Positions 23,322-34,178 of a stretch of DNA of 64,000 nucleotides are shown piece after piece (positions within the stretch are counted from its first letter, which is position 1; each line of letters begins with the position of its first letter). The DNA comes from Pipra filicauda (taxonomy: Eukaryota; Chordata; Aves; Passeriformes; Pipridae): assembly GCF_003945595.2 (NCBI RefSeq), contig NW_024104129.1, forward strand, positions 558,001 to 622,000. Direction: 5' to 3'. A program made the position numbers and the translations under genes. The notes under the pieces were generated by a model. That model was given only the letters and a program-made list of their open reading frames with translations, was not told the DNA's origin and searched no databases.

Positions 23322-23620
23322 TTGGAGCCTTCTCCTCTCTGGGCTGAACATCCCCAGCTCTCTCAGGCTGTCTTCAAAGGAGAGGTGTTCCAGTCCTATG
23401 ATTATCTTCATGGCCCTCCTCTGCATTTACTCCAGCAGATTCAAGTTCTTATATTGGGGACCCCATAGTTGGACATGGTACTCCAGAGAGCAGACTAGAG
23501 AGGGAGAATCACCTCTTTTTACCTTCTTGTCACATTTCTTTTGACACAGCCCACTATATGCTTGGTTTTCTGGGCTGTGATTGCACATTGCTTGATCATG
23601 TTGAACTCTTAAGCTGGCAC
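23322..23620 (-). mobile_element. CR1 LINE (minus), last segment of the split copy
   Basis: It resumes at 'ttggagccttctcctctctg' and covers the C-terminal ORF2 region reversed ('ctctctcaggctgtcttcaa', 'gaggtgttccagtcctatga'). It decays near 23620 after 'ctgtgattgcacattgcttg'. With its two other pieces the CR1 copy totals roughly 645 bp. Confidence 0.9.
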
Positions 23621-26600
23621 TCAGTCTGGTGCACAAGAGGATTCCATTCAACCTGCATTCACATTTTTTTTCTCTTTTCTGGAGACAGAGAGGTTATTTG
23701 TGAAGCAGCTACCGGCTTAACATACCTTTCTTCCTCTGCAAAACTGAATGAGAGCTTCCTTGTTCCACTAGGAAGAGAACAAAAGGAAGTGAGTTGGGAG
23801 GAAGTCTGTAGCATAGTCAGAGTGTTGCTATATTGCTAAAGGAGTAAGCAAATTAGTTGAGAGGTAGAAGAAACGTTGATGAAGAAACACATCTTTGTGC
23901 AGTTCATTCTCTGTGTTTGTGGATGGAATGTGCTGTCAGATCCTGAGCCAGTGCTACATGGAGAATGCAGGTAAGACTACTATTATCATAGCCTGGTTTT
24001 TATTTAAATATATGTGTTTGGAGGCACAAAGAGAAAGAGCGAAGAAATCCTACCTCCTGCATATGTCTTACCCAGTAGTCTCCCATTTTTACTGCTTCTG
24101 CTGTGCTGCAGCCCAGATTTGATCCCTTGTACTATTTATAATATTCATGAGCTCACAGAAGCATGTCTGATTTTCTGCAGATCCCCCAGTGCCTGACAAA
24201 TGACGCCACCTTTATTCCTCTCTCTCAGAGAATATGCTGTTGTTGGCCTAAATCCTCATGTTTTTCTGAGCCTTATTAGACCTTTATGAATAACTTGGGA
24301 GAATCCACGGCATTAAAGTCAATGATTCTGCTTGCAAAGAGGTTGCTATCTGGGCTACTGTCTACTTAACTTCCTGCATGTGTGCAGGCTTTCAGTGAAT
24401 TAATTCTGTACATGATAGCATTAAAGATTGCCCTATACAGATCAAACAATTCAAATAATTTTATATACCATTATCATATTCAGAAATATACACCATACAA
24501 CTCCAAATCAAATTTTTATCTTTCCGACATTTTCCATGAGTTTTCCTGAGATTAGACTAATTCACTTTTCTCCTCCTTTCTTAACGTGCCAAAAATTCCT
24601 CAAATGCAGTTTTTCTATGCTGCTGAAGCTATTCAGTAGTTTCACCATGTAGATCCATATACATCACAGAAAATTAAAGAAAACTTTTGTTCACTGACCT
24701 GCAAATGCTACAGAAAAATCAATTTTAAATTGAAAGTTGATCCAAATAAGAAAGGACTGTATCATATTACATGAAAAAGAAGCACTCGTCATCCAATTAT
24801 AATTCTGTGCTAAAGTGAATCACCTTGCTTTCTGTGATTCTGCAGCAAACATAAAAAGAAGTTGACTATATTGTTAGCCATGGGATTCGGGTAAAATTAT
24901 TGCAACAGTTATAATCCTAAATCCTGACCTTTCCGTTACAGGGCAAGTGTGCTTTCCCATTATGTGTGTAATGCTAGGGATAAGACGACACAGTACATTA
25001 TCAGGTCTTCTGTTATAGACACAAGTAATGATAAAGAATGAAGAAATAGACAAACTGCTTTCTTGGTAAAAAGGCTTTCTACTGTAAGACTCTTCAGTGC
25101 ATGTTGCAGTAATGTGCCAGGGGAGCCATTTTTCTGCACTTCCAAACAGGAACAAAATGTATTGTTACACCTTATGCTTATTACAGCACATACAGAAGGT
25201 AAGTGATGGGCACAGAGCATAAAATACATCCTGCATCAATATACTGTACTGTTTAGGGCCTCATTTCACAAGTGGAGCATTTTTTTCCCCTGTGTCTTTT
25301 TATGAAGAAAGACACAACACTGACGAATGTTTTCCTGTCTTCATCACAGTATTAATGGAACAGGACACAAGACAATGTTATACCATGCTTGACTAATTCG
25401 AAAAATTAATTTTTGAAGTACTTATAGTCTTTTTATCATATGTGAAAAATCTTGGTAAAAAAAGCTGAATTTTTGGGAATTCATTTGTTAACAGCACAGG
25501 CCTCAGCCCCTCCCTATGCATGAGTCATAGAAGCATGAAAGGACAACCTATGTAGGTGTAGAAACCAACAGATCTTGCTGTTTTGGCACCCTGAAGAGTC
25601 CAAAGCAAGTAACTCGAATCAAGCATCAGATCAAAAAGGCAGAGTTCTTATTTTTCATAGTATTATCAATGTTAAGAGCAACTGAAAAGACAGTAATGTA
25701 AAGATTAACAGAAGCTAAAAGCTTTGAAAGAAAAAAGAAAAAAAAACTCCTATGCATCAAATATATTTGCTGGAGCTTATCCAGCTCTGCTAAGCTTCCC
25801 TCTGTTTTCTTTCACCAAATTGCCCTGACTATCCAACCAAGGAACAATATTGAGTCTGAAGCATGCAATCATGCACAAACACTTTCTAAAGTCCTGTCAA
25901 AAGAGATGTTTGTCGACAAAGTCTCAGGAAAAATGTTTCCAGGTGAGTTTAATGAATGTGTGTTTGTATATTTTAAGTCAGCAACTGCTTCAGAGAAACC
26001 AGCTATGAGAAATAGGCTTCACTACAGTCAGTGGAATCAGGACTTCAGGATGAGAGAATAAAAGCTAAAGCTGTGACTGTTGGAGAATAGATGTAACCTG
26101 CATTTAATAATCTATTTTTATTTTCTATCCACAGCTTTTTTTTCTGTTGTCCTTATTGTCATGTGCAACCTCAAGCTTCCAGACAGACAGATGGGTTAAC
26201 CTTAGGAATGCCTCTTCCAGGCACATTCAACCTCATTTTAATTAAGATATCAAGATATGGATATGTTCTAAACAGTAAAGGTAAGCAAGTTGACTGGGAA
26301 GATGTAATGCCTTATTTCTGAATGCATGTGGAAGTTCTGGTTTTGCAACTTGTACGTAGGGATGACAGATATTTTACTTAAGATTACAGACCTGTGAATT
26401 TTGAAAGCTTTTGAATTACAGGAAAACTTGCAACTACACAGAGAACAGTCCCTGATAACATCCTTCTTTGTGTCTTTTTTTTTTTACCTTTTATTTTTCA
26501 TGATATTTTGCCTACAGGTAGCTAGCTTAAATGAAAGATTAATAGATATGTTACATACCATAAATGAAAAACTAATTCAGTGTTAAATCTCATGAAATCC

Positions 26601-26930
26601 CAAATCTAATGAATTAAGAGCTAGATAGTCGTGTTAAACACATAAATATGTGCCCATATACATTTGTGGGGAAGAGCTAACATTTTCTGTGATTGTAATT
26701 TTTTTTCCCATGCAGTTATCCACAACCATAAGCAGGTACAAATATTGACCAGATTTTTCAATTCTGGTTCAAGGTTTAAGACTCTTCCATTATGACATAT
26801 CTGGTATGAGAGCTGATTTTTATGGAATAACTTTTTGGCACTTCATGGGACAATATGCCTTGATAAGAGGTTTTGAGGTAGGTGCAAAGGTTGTTTTCTT
26901 AATTCTTAGACATTGAGTAATCATAGAATA
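23621..26930. other. AT-rich unique sequence, no gene recognised
   Basis: I found no family repeat, RNA gene or convincing exon. Short open frames (93 codons or fewer) are unremarkable. Confidence 0.45.
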
Positions 26931-27815
26931 GAATCATAGAATTATTTAGGTTGGAAAAGACCTTTGAGATCATGGAGTCCAACTGTTAACCCAGCACTGC
27001 CAAGTCCATCACTAAACCATGTTGCCAAGGGCCACATCTACAGGTCTTCTAAATACCTCCAGGGATGGTGATTCAGCCACTTTCCTGGGTAGCTTGTTCC
27101 AATGCTGGACAATCCTTTCAGTGAAGAATTTTTTTCCTAATACACAATCTAAACCTTCCATGAAGCTGTTTCTTCTTGTCCTATCACCTGTTACTTGGAA
27201 GAAGAAACTGACCCACCCACTTTGCTAAAGACTCTTTTCAGGTAGTTATAGAGAGTGATAAGGTCTCCCCTGAACCTTGTTTTCTCCAGACTAAGTAAAG
27301 CCTCTCCTCAGCAGGACTTGTGCTCTAGAGCCTTCACCAGCTCTGTTGTCCTCGTCTGGACAGGCTCCAGCACCTCAATGTCTCTCTTGTCCTGAGTGGC
27401 CCAAAACTGAACACAGGATTCAAGGTGTGGCCTCACCAGTGCTGAGTACAGGGGGACAATCACTGCCCTGGTCCTGCTGGCCACACTAGTTCTGATACAA
27501 ACCAGGATGCCATTGGCTTTCTTGGCCACCTGGGCACACTGTTGGCTGTTGACCAGCACCCCCAGGTTCTTTTGCACCAGCAGCCCAGAGGGCCCAGTAT
27601 CAGAAGAACAACTGGTCTTGCTATTAAAGATTGGGGCAAAGGCAGCACTAAGTACCTCAACCTTTTCCTCATTCTTTGTTAAAAAGTTTCCCCTTGCATC
27701 CATGAAGGATGGAGATTTGCCTTAGCCCTCCATTTGCTATTAATGTGTTTATAGAAACATTCCTAATATTTTTGTTTCTCTGGTCTGCGTCATTCAGAAA
27801 TGTTCTTGTGAGAAA
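26931..27815 (-). mobile_element. CR1 LINE, minus strand, with internal deletion
   Basis: The 3' end (26931: 'tcatagaatagaatcataga') and 3' UTR are of the younger type ('gttggaaaagacctttgaga'). Moving right, it covers ORF2 reversed. At about 27600 the sequence jumps from the ORF2 C-terminal region to the segment N-terminal of the RT, so the RT palm is missing. It ends around 27815, where another CR1 begins in the opposite direction. Confidence 0.93.
27308..27703 (-). pseudogene. CR1 ORF2 remnant, 131 codons, RT deleted in frame
   Basis: The translation begins with the pre-RT segment of CR1 ORF2 (residues about 1-36: '[20 protein letters not shown]', 'NSKTSCSS'). It then passes directly into the post-RT C-terminal region (residues about 43-131: '[19 protein letters not shown]', '[19 protein letters not shown]'). 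The bulk of the RT domain, including its catalytic FADD motif, is absent, yet the reading frame runs through the junction. It cannot act as a reverse transcriptase. The open frame more likely reflects a young deletion derivative than selection. Confidence 0.85.
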
Positions 27816-28698
27816 CTCTTCACTGGTTAAAGAACTGGTTGGGTGACCAGGCCCAGAGAGTGGTGGTGAACGGTTCTGCATCCAGTTGACAGCTGGTCAC
27901 TAGTGGTGTTCCCCAGGGGTCAGTGTTGGGCTCAGTTCTGTTTAACATCTTTATTGATGATCTGGATGAGGGGATTGAATGAACCATTAGCAAATTTACA
28001 GCTGACACCAAGTTGGGTTGGAGTGTTGGTCTGCTGGAGGATAGGAGGGTTCTGCAGAGGGACCTGGAAAGGCTGGCTGGATGGGCCAAGACCAATGGCA
28101 TAAGTTTCAACAAGACCAAGTGTTGAGTCTTACGCTTTGGCCACAATAACCCCATGCAGCGCTGTATCAGGAACAGTGTGGTCTGCAAGACAAGGGACAA
28201 GATTGTCCCTCTGTACTCAGCACTGGTGAGGCCACACCTTGAATCCTGTGTCCAGTTTTGGGCCCCTCGGTTCAGGAAGGACATTGAGGTGCTGGGGCAA
28301 GTCCAGAGAAGGAATACAGAGCTGGTGAAGGATCTGGAGCATATGTCCTATGAGGAGGAATTGAGGGAGCTGGGATTGTTTGACCTGGAGAAGAGGAGGG
28401 TCAGGGGAGACCTTATCACTCTCTACAACTTCCTGAAAGGAATTTGAACCCAGGTGGAGGTTGTCTCTTCTCCCATGCAACAGGACAGGACAAGAGGGCA
28501 TAGTCTCAAGCTGAACTAGGGGAGGTTTAGGTTGAACATTAGGAAGAAATTCTTCACGAAAATGTTGATTAGATATTGGAATGGGCTGCCCAGGGAGGTG
28601 GTGGAGTCACCATCACTGGGGTCTAGTTAACATGGTAGTAGATCATAGGTTGGACTTGATAATCTTAGAGGTCTTTTCCAACCTGTGATTCTGTGAGA
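27805..28698 (+). mobile_element. CR1 LINE, + strand, abutting the previous one 5' to 5'
   Basis: It starts in the RT region and reads '[19 protein letters not shown]' (about 27907-27963), a hallmark RT stretch. An in-frame stop follows where the family has TEC (TGA at about 27979-27981), and the ADD motif reads TAD. Around 28157 the middle of the C-terminal region is missing. The 3' UTR ends with 'acctgtgattctgtga' at 28698, the younger tail type. Its last 540 bp are homologous to, and inverted relative to, 26931-27480. Confidence 0.95.
28154..28447 (+). pseudogene. CR1 ORF2 C-terminal remnant
   Basis: About 97 codons of the CR1 ORF2 tail are open: '[20 protein letters not shown]', then '[20 protein letters not shown]'. 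The catalytic RT lies upstream in a broken frame. It is inactive and forms part of the 27805-28698 element. Confidence 0.85.
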
Positions 28699-31600
28699 TA
28701 AATGAACAACAAAAATGTATTTGAAGTTTTAAGTTAGAGAGCAAAAAACTTACTGACATGTATGTGACCAGCATTTGCACTGAGGCCTTCCAGAAAAGTT
28801 GAAGAACTGAGTATGTTTAAAGAAATGGGCTATTTACTTCCTCCCATCCTGATGTCTAATTCAAAGAATCACTGCATTTAACTGTGCTTGCTGAAAGCAT
28901 TTCTGTGACAAGTGCGAAGGAAAAATGTATTTTTGAATGCTCCAATAGCAAAAAGTAGATGTGTTTTGGTTTTGATGATTTTTCTATAACTCAGAGAGCT
29001 AGAACTGCAAAAGTATTATCCAGGCCTTGGGAATTCCACAGAATTTTGGTTGCTGATTTCACTGAAGACTCATTTTTGCTTTTTATTTCTTTCCACTGTT
29101 GAATGTTAAGAAAATCCTGCCACGGAATGTAGCAAATGTTTTCAACTTCAGTCCTTGTAAACTCTTCAATAGTTTTGTCTTCTTGTTTCAGAAAATGAAT
29201 ATACACAACGTTCTCATTTGTCTGTTTGATAAATACGCCTGAATGCTCAATAACTTATCTTTGAAATTAACCTGTCAGAGTAATCATGACACAAATATAA
29301 TGATGAAACATTACTCTGCTCTAAAGATGAATTTCTGTAACAGTCATAACTGACCTCCCGGGCATTACTGATTGATGAAGCAATACTTCAATAGAAATCA
29401 AACTAATTTATGTGCAGGTCTACACAGAAAAATCTACATATTCTACTATGTGCAGAATCATTTGGCTAACTATCAACAAAATCATGAAGGTTGTCAACTT
29501 TGATTTGTGCTTAAGAGATGTTAAGATAACGTATACATTAACCTACAATGCAATGAAAATATACACTCACATGTTTCTGCATTGTACATTTTTTTTTGTA
29601 ATGTTCCACATTAAGATAAGAACTTATTTAGCTTTGAAAACATCTGGCAGCTAATTATTAAACTAAAATTAAAGTTTATATATACCGACAAATTTTACAC
29701 AATGAAGAAGTCATAAAACACACACTGCCAAATTCAAACGCAGAACCGTATTTTCTCTAATTGAATGTTGACAACCTGTAAAGTTAATCCCAATATTCCT
29801 TGCCTGATTGAAAAAGGAGAGGAACTGTAATAATTATAACATACAATAGCAGCTATATGCCCTTACCTTTTTTACTTCTTGTCATACAGTGTAACATATT
29901 AGAAGAAATGAAAAAAGGACACAAGGTATTAAAATAAATCAGTGAAACCGAACTTTCAAAAGATGTTCCTTCCAAAAACTAAAAGTTAGAATCTAGATAT
30001 TTATAAATCATTTAGTATAATGATATCAAGACAATTTCTTTGTAGTTTTCTTTTTTTGGTTTGGTTTGGTTTTGAGGGGTTTCACCATTGTTTTTACAGT
30101 TCCTTGCAATGTAAGCCTAACTGCCACAGTAGGAATCTATGAATGGTTAATTTGCTAGAAAGATATGAAAGAGCTTTGTGAGATTCTAATTTGAGTTGAG
30201 GTAAGTTATGTCTTGTCTCAATAACTACATTGACCAGGTTCCAACTGATACGAAGGGAGCCTGAAAAGGCTTTCTCCGTTATAGTAAGACATGCATCTCT
30301 TGCCGTGTTACTTTAATTCACTGTTTTACACTTTACACCTTTGTTTTCATCAGATGGCCTAGATTCATGATTGACTCAAACTGCTGTTGTGTGACAGTGC
30401 AGATGCTCTATGAGGATAATACAGAATGAGAGTTTTAATGTCATTGTACTGTCATGGAAGCATAGAGCCTCTGTTTCTTTGCTTAATTAGCTATAAACTG
30501 ACAATTATTTCCTTAAACTACCTAAATATTTACACAGGACACATCTATTTTTCTGCCCCAAAATTAAAATGATAAAAGATTGTTAGCAAGTGGTTTCTTA
30601 CATACGTATATATATACATATATATATGTATATATATACATATATATATGTATATATGGAATTCAAAAGCAAAGCTCTTCATATGGGTAGGATGTTCATG
30701 TAGGTGGGATAGTACCACATTTAAGTACATGTGAAACTAAGTGTCAAAGGTAAAATTAATTTTTTTCCAACACTGCTTTCCAAAACACATACAGCTGTGG
30801 TGTTTCATTTAAGTAGGTTCATATTTTTTGTGATATTGAAAAGAAAATGAAAAGACCTTTTAGCAGGATTTATTGAACAGAGTTCAATAAGGGTCATCCA
30901 ATCAGTATCTGAAACATCTGTTCATCTACTTGAATTTATCTAGGAGTTCATCTCAGTTGCTCCTACCTATAAATCATGATTTAGTGGGAACTCTGTGTAC
31001 AGAATTACCTAACTGTTTTCTATTTTACTCTAATGCTTTTGAAAGAAGTTATTATTTTCTGCGGAGAGGAAGAAGCATATAATAATTTTCCTATAATTGC
31101 CATCACCAGTTCTTTAAGCTTACAAATGACCCTTTTTTCCCTTTGGTCAAAAGAATTTGAAATGCTCTGAAACTTCAAACTAAAATTCGCTTTAGTTCAG
31201 ACTGTGTATATTTTGAGTAACTCCATCCATCAACATATTTTAAGGAAAAGTCTGGTGATAATTTGTTTGTGATGAGATGGTTTTGTTTGTTTGATTGATT
31301 TTGGGTTTGGGTATACAATCATCTTTATTTTTATATCATAACCATTTCACAGAATTTAGGGACAAAATGATTAAGGGCAAAGGTTGTCCTTACTAATTTC
31401 AAGAAATAAGCCACTGGGCATGTAGCTCAACCAAATAACCGTAGTCCAAACTGTTCATATACAGCCATGTGTAATATCAGACAAGCTATACATCTGTTCA
31501 GCAGAAAAAACTAATATTATATACTCCATCAATATTTTTTAAATATTTCCACTCACTTTCAGATATTTTTATCTTCTTGAACTTTCTGGCTTACAGATGA

Positions 31601-31727
31601 TGGATGAATTTATACACAACTTGCAAAAGGTTCCTTCAAGTTTCTTCAATGAAAGTTTAAAGGTCATATGTTTAAAGCTGACCTCTGCATTCTTATTATT
31701 CTACTGCTCATTATATGTTCCTCATAT
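28699..31727. other. AT-rich unique sequence, no gene recognised
   Basis: It holds a TA-rich palindromic microsatellite (30600-30658) and a minus-strand coding-like frame at 28988-29262 that I do not recognise. A (GGTTT)n run lies near 30057-30075. Confidence 0.45.
30600..30658. repeat. Palindromic TA/CATATG microsatellite
   Basis: Alternating 'tatatatacatatatatatg' units repeat with period of about 22. The tract is self-complementary throughout, so it can form cruciforms. Confidence 0.9.
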
Positions 31728-32045
31728 TCGCCATGGTTTAACCTCAGCCAGCAACTAAGCCTCACACAACTGCTCACTTACTTCCCCCTGGTGTGACGGG
31801 GGAGAAAATTGGAAGGGTAAAGGTGAGAAAAGCCTTGAGTTTGTTTAGAGACAGGTTAGTAGCTAAAGCAGAAGCTGCGCATGCAAGCAAAGAAAAACAG
31901 GGAATTCATTCACCATTTCCCATGTACAGGCAGGTGTTCAGCCATCTCCAGGAAAGCAGGGCTCCATCACACATAATGGATGCTTAGGAAGATAAAAGCC
32001 ATCATTCCAAACATCCTCCACTTCCCTCTTCTGTCCTTAACCTGG
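31728..32045 (-). mobile_element. ERVL-like LTR fragment, minus strand
   Basis: The + strand reads 'ccatggtttaacctcagcca', then 'cacttacttccccctggtgt' and 'gtgttcagccatctccagga'. This is the reverse of the 3' half of the avian LTR family whose relative occupies 1-453 on the + strand. Only the R/U5 side is kept. The U3 with its TATA box is missing beyond about 32045, so the copy is truncated. A 64-codon frame inside (31793-31987) is not meaningful. Confidence 0.78.
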
Positions 32046-33999
32046 TAGTCATAGGGTACTTTTTCTAATGGTCTTGAGATAGGCTCTTTAGCTGCTTTAG
32101 AAACATAATGAGCAGTTAAAAGTATGCAACTTTTTTGGGGAAGTAAATAATGAGCAGACTCTTAAAATAAGACAAAATATTTTCTCAAACAAAAAAAGAA
32201 ATATAATTTTGTTCAATCTTGCTCAATGTGTTTCCTGTGATGGGAGGATGTTGACTTTGCTGAAAAGTGGCTTCTTTCACACAATTGAAGAGTGTTTTGG
32301 CAGCTCTATGATCTGGATATTGCCTGCTCCAATCTGTCTGCCAGATCACACTAAGAAATTTGGAACAGAAACCTAAATTAGTACCACAGAAGATGTCAGT
32401 GTTATAAAAGGACATTACATATCCTCATACTCCAGCCTGCCTGGGAAGCCGAAATTACATGAAGCTACATATATTTTTGCTGTGCCCAAGGTTTTAAGGT
32501 TCTCTTCTAGATAAATAGAATCTGGAATGGAAGAAGGAACTTGTCCTGAATGAAGTCTGGACCAGTGTCTAGACACAAAATATCAGGATATAAAAACTTT
32601 TTTATTCAAAAAATATATTTGAAAAGTGTAAATGTGTAAAAAGTATCCACTTCTGCATAAAAGAAGTAAAAAATATAGAGCAGGCAGACATTAATGCTTT
32701 AGGGCATAAAACTGCCCTAGGTCAGGAATATATTTTCCCTCTGGTCAGTTGTGCATTACAGAATTTTTTTGACCTTTCTCAAAAGCATTGGCTATTACTC
32801 ATTTTTTAGAAAAGCAAACTGGACCAACTGAACTCTTGGCTTAAGCTAAAAAGACACTTCAGCAAATTCTGCAGCACTAGCAATTTTTACCTTACATCAG
32901 AGGTATGACTTTCTCAAACAAGCAGCACAATAGAGCAGAAATACACCCTGGCATTTGCCTGCATAGCAGATTGCAGTGACCTATATTTGTCTTCTGCAAC
33001 CAATTCTCACTAGCCTCTATAATGATCAAATTGATGGTCTAAAGGTATGGATCATTGGAAGTAATAAAACATGATGTTTCCCTTGTATTTCAGCTTTGAA
33101 ATGGTTGAGAATTTGTGGCATGTAGCCACCAAAAATACATCACAATAATTTTCTGAATTTAATGACTTGTGGTTATGTAATCCCTCAAATATGCCAGTAG
33201 GAATCTTTTTAAAACTGATTGATTTTGACCCATGGCTTTCTCTATGGTTTCTTCTGTATAAAATAGCACTTTAAAATGTACTTCAACTTGATCTTTATGG
33301 TATACATTTTATTTTCATTTCCAGTTGCCATTTCTTTTAAAATGGCAGGCACTTATTTAGTATCTTACAGGATTGCTTCTTAGGCACAAGTGACACTACT
33401 GTGGTGTGCTGCTGCATGACATCTCTTATATTTAGTGCAAATCCTGACTAAGACAAGCTACATAGCCACAACAGAGAGCTGGCCTAACAAATAACAAAGT
33501 TCACCGTAAAGCAAGATCTTAGGGAGGCGGTGGTCCTTCATCCTGCAAGACATATGAACAGCTAGGAAGTAACACGAAGGGATGTGGTGCCTGAGGCTGA
33601 GAAGCACTGATTACCAGTTTTGCAGGGCTGATAAGGTTTGGTCTTTCTACGATGTTGTGCATATACAAATGTAGAGCAAGAGAACTAAATACGACTTGAG
33701 ACAAAGAGATGTTAACTGAAGAATGGACACTATTCTTTAATTGTGAGAGCAGGAGAGTAACAGACCACTAAAACAAAGGCTGAAGGAGTAATCCATTCAA
33801 AATATTTGGCCTGTGCCAAATACAACTGATATAGCACAATGATTATCTCTGTAAAACAGCCTAGAATGTTAGGATACTTATAACATTCAGGAAAGGGTTT
33901 TTCACAGTTCTTGGTATCCATAATTTTTACATTTCTGAGCAATTATGAGGAATAACACTCCTCATTTTTAGATGCAATAATTTTTAAAGTGTCTATCTG
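32046..33999. other. AT-rich unique sequence, no gene recognised
   Basis: No repeat family or exon-like sequence was recognised in this stretch. Confidence 0.45.
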
Positions 34000-34178
34000 T
34001 CTTTTGGAATGGGCTGCCCAGGGAGGTGGTGGAATCACCATCCCTGGAGGTGTAAAGAAAAGACTGGATGTGGCACTTAGTGCCATGGTCTAGTTGACAA
34101 GATGGTATTAGGTGATAGGTTGGACTTGATGATCTGAGAGGTCTTTTCCAACCTGGTTGATTCTGTGATTCTGTGACA
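34000..34178 (+). mobile_element. CR1 LINE 3' tail, + strand, well preserved
   Basis: It begins 'ttggaatgggctgcccaggg' and runs through 'ggttggacttgatgatctga' to 'gattctgtgattctgtga'. The tail closely matches the younger CR1 type with few changes. At about 180 bp it is an extremely 5'-truncated insertion. Confidence 0.95.
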
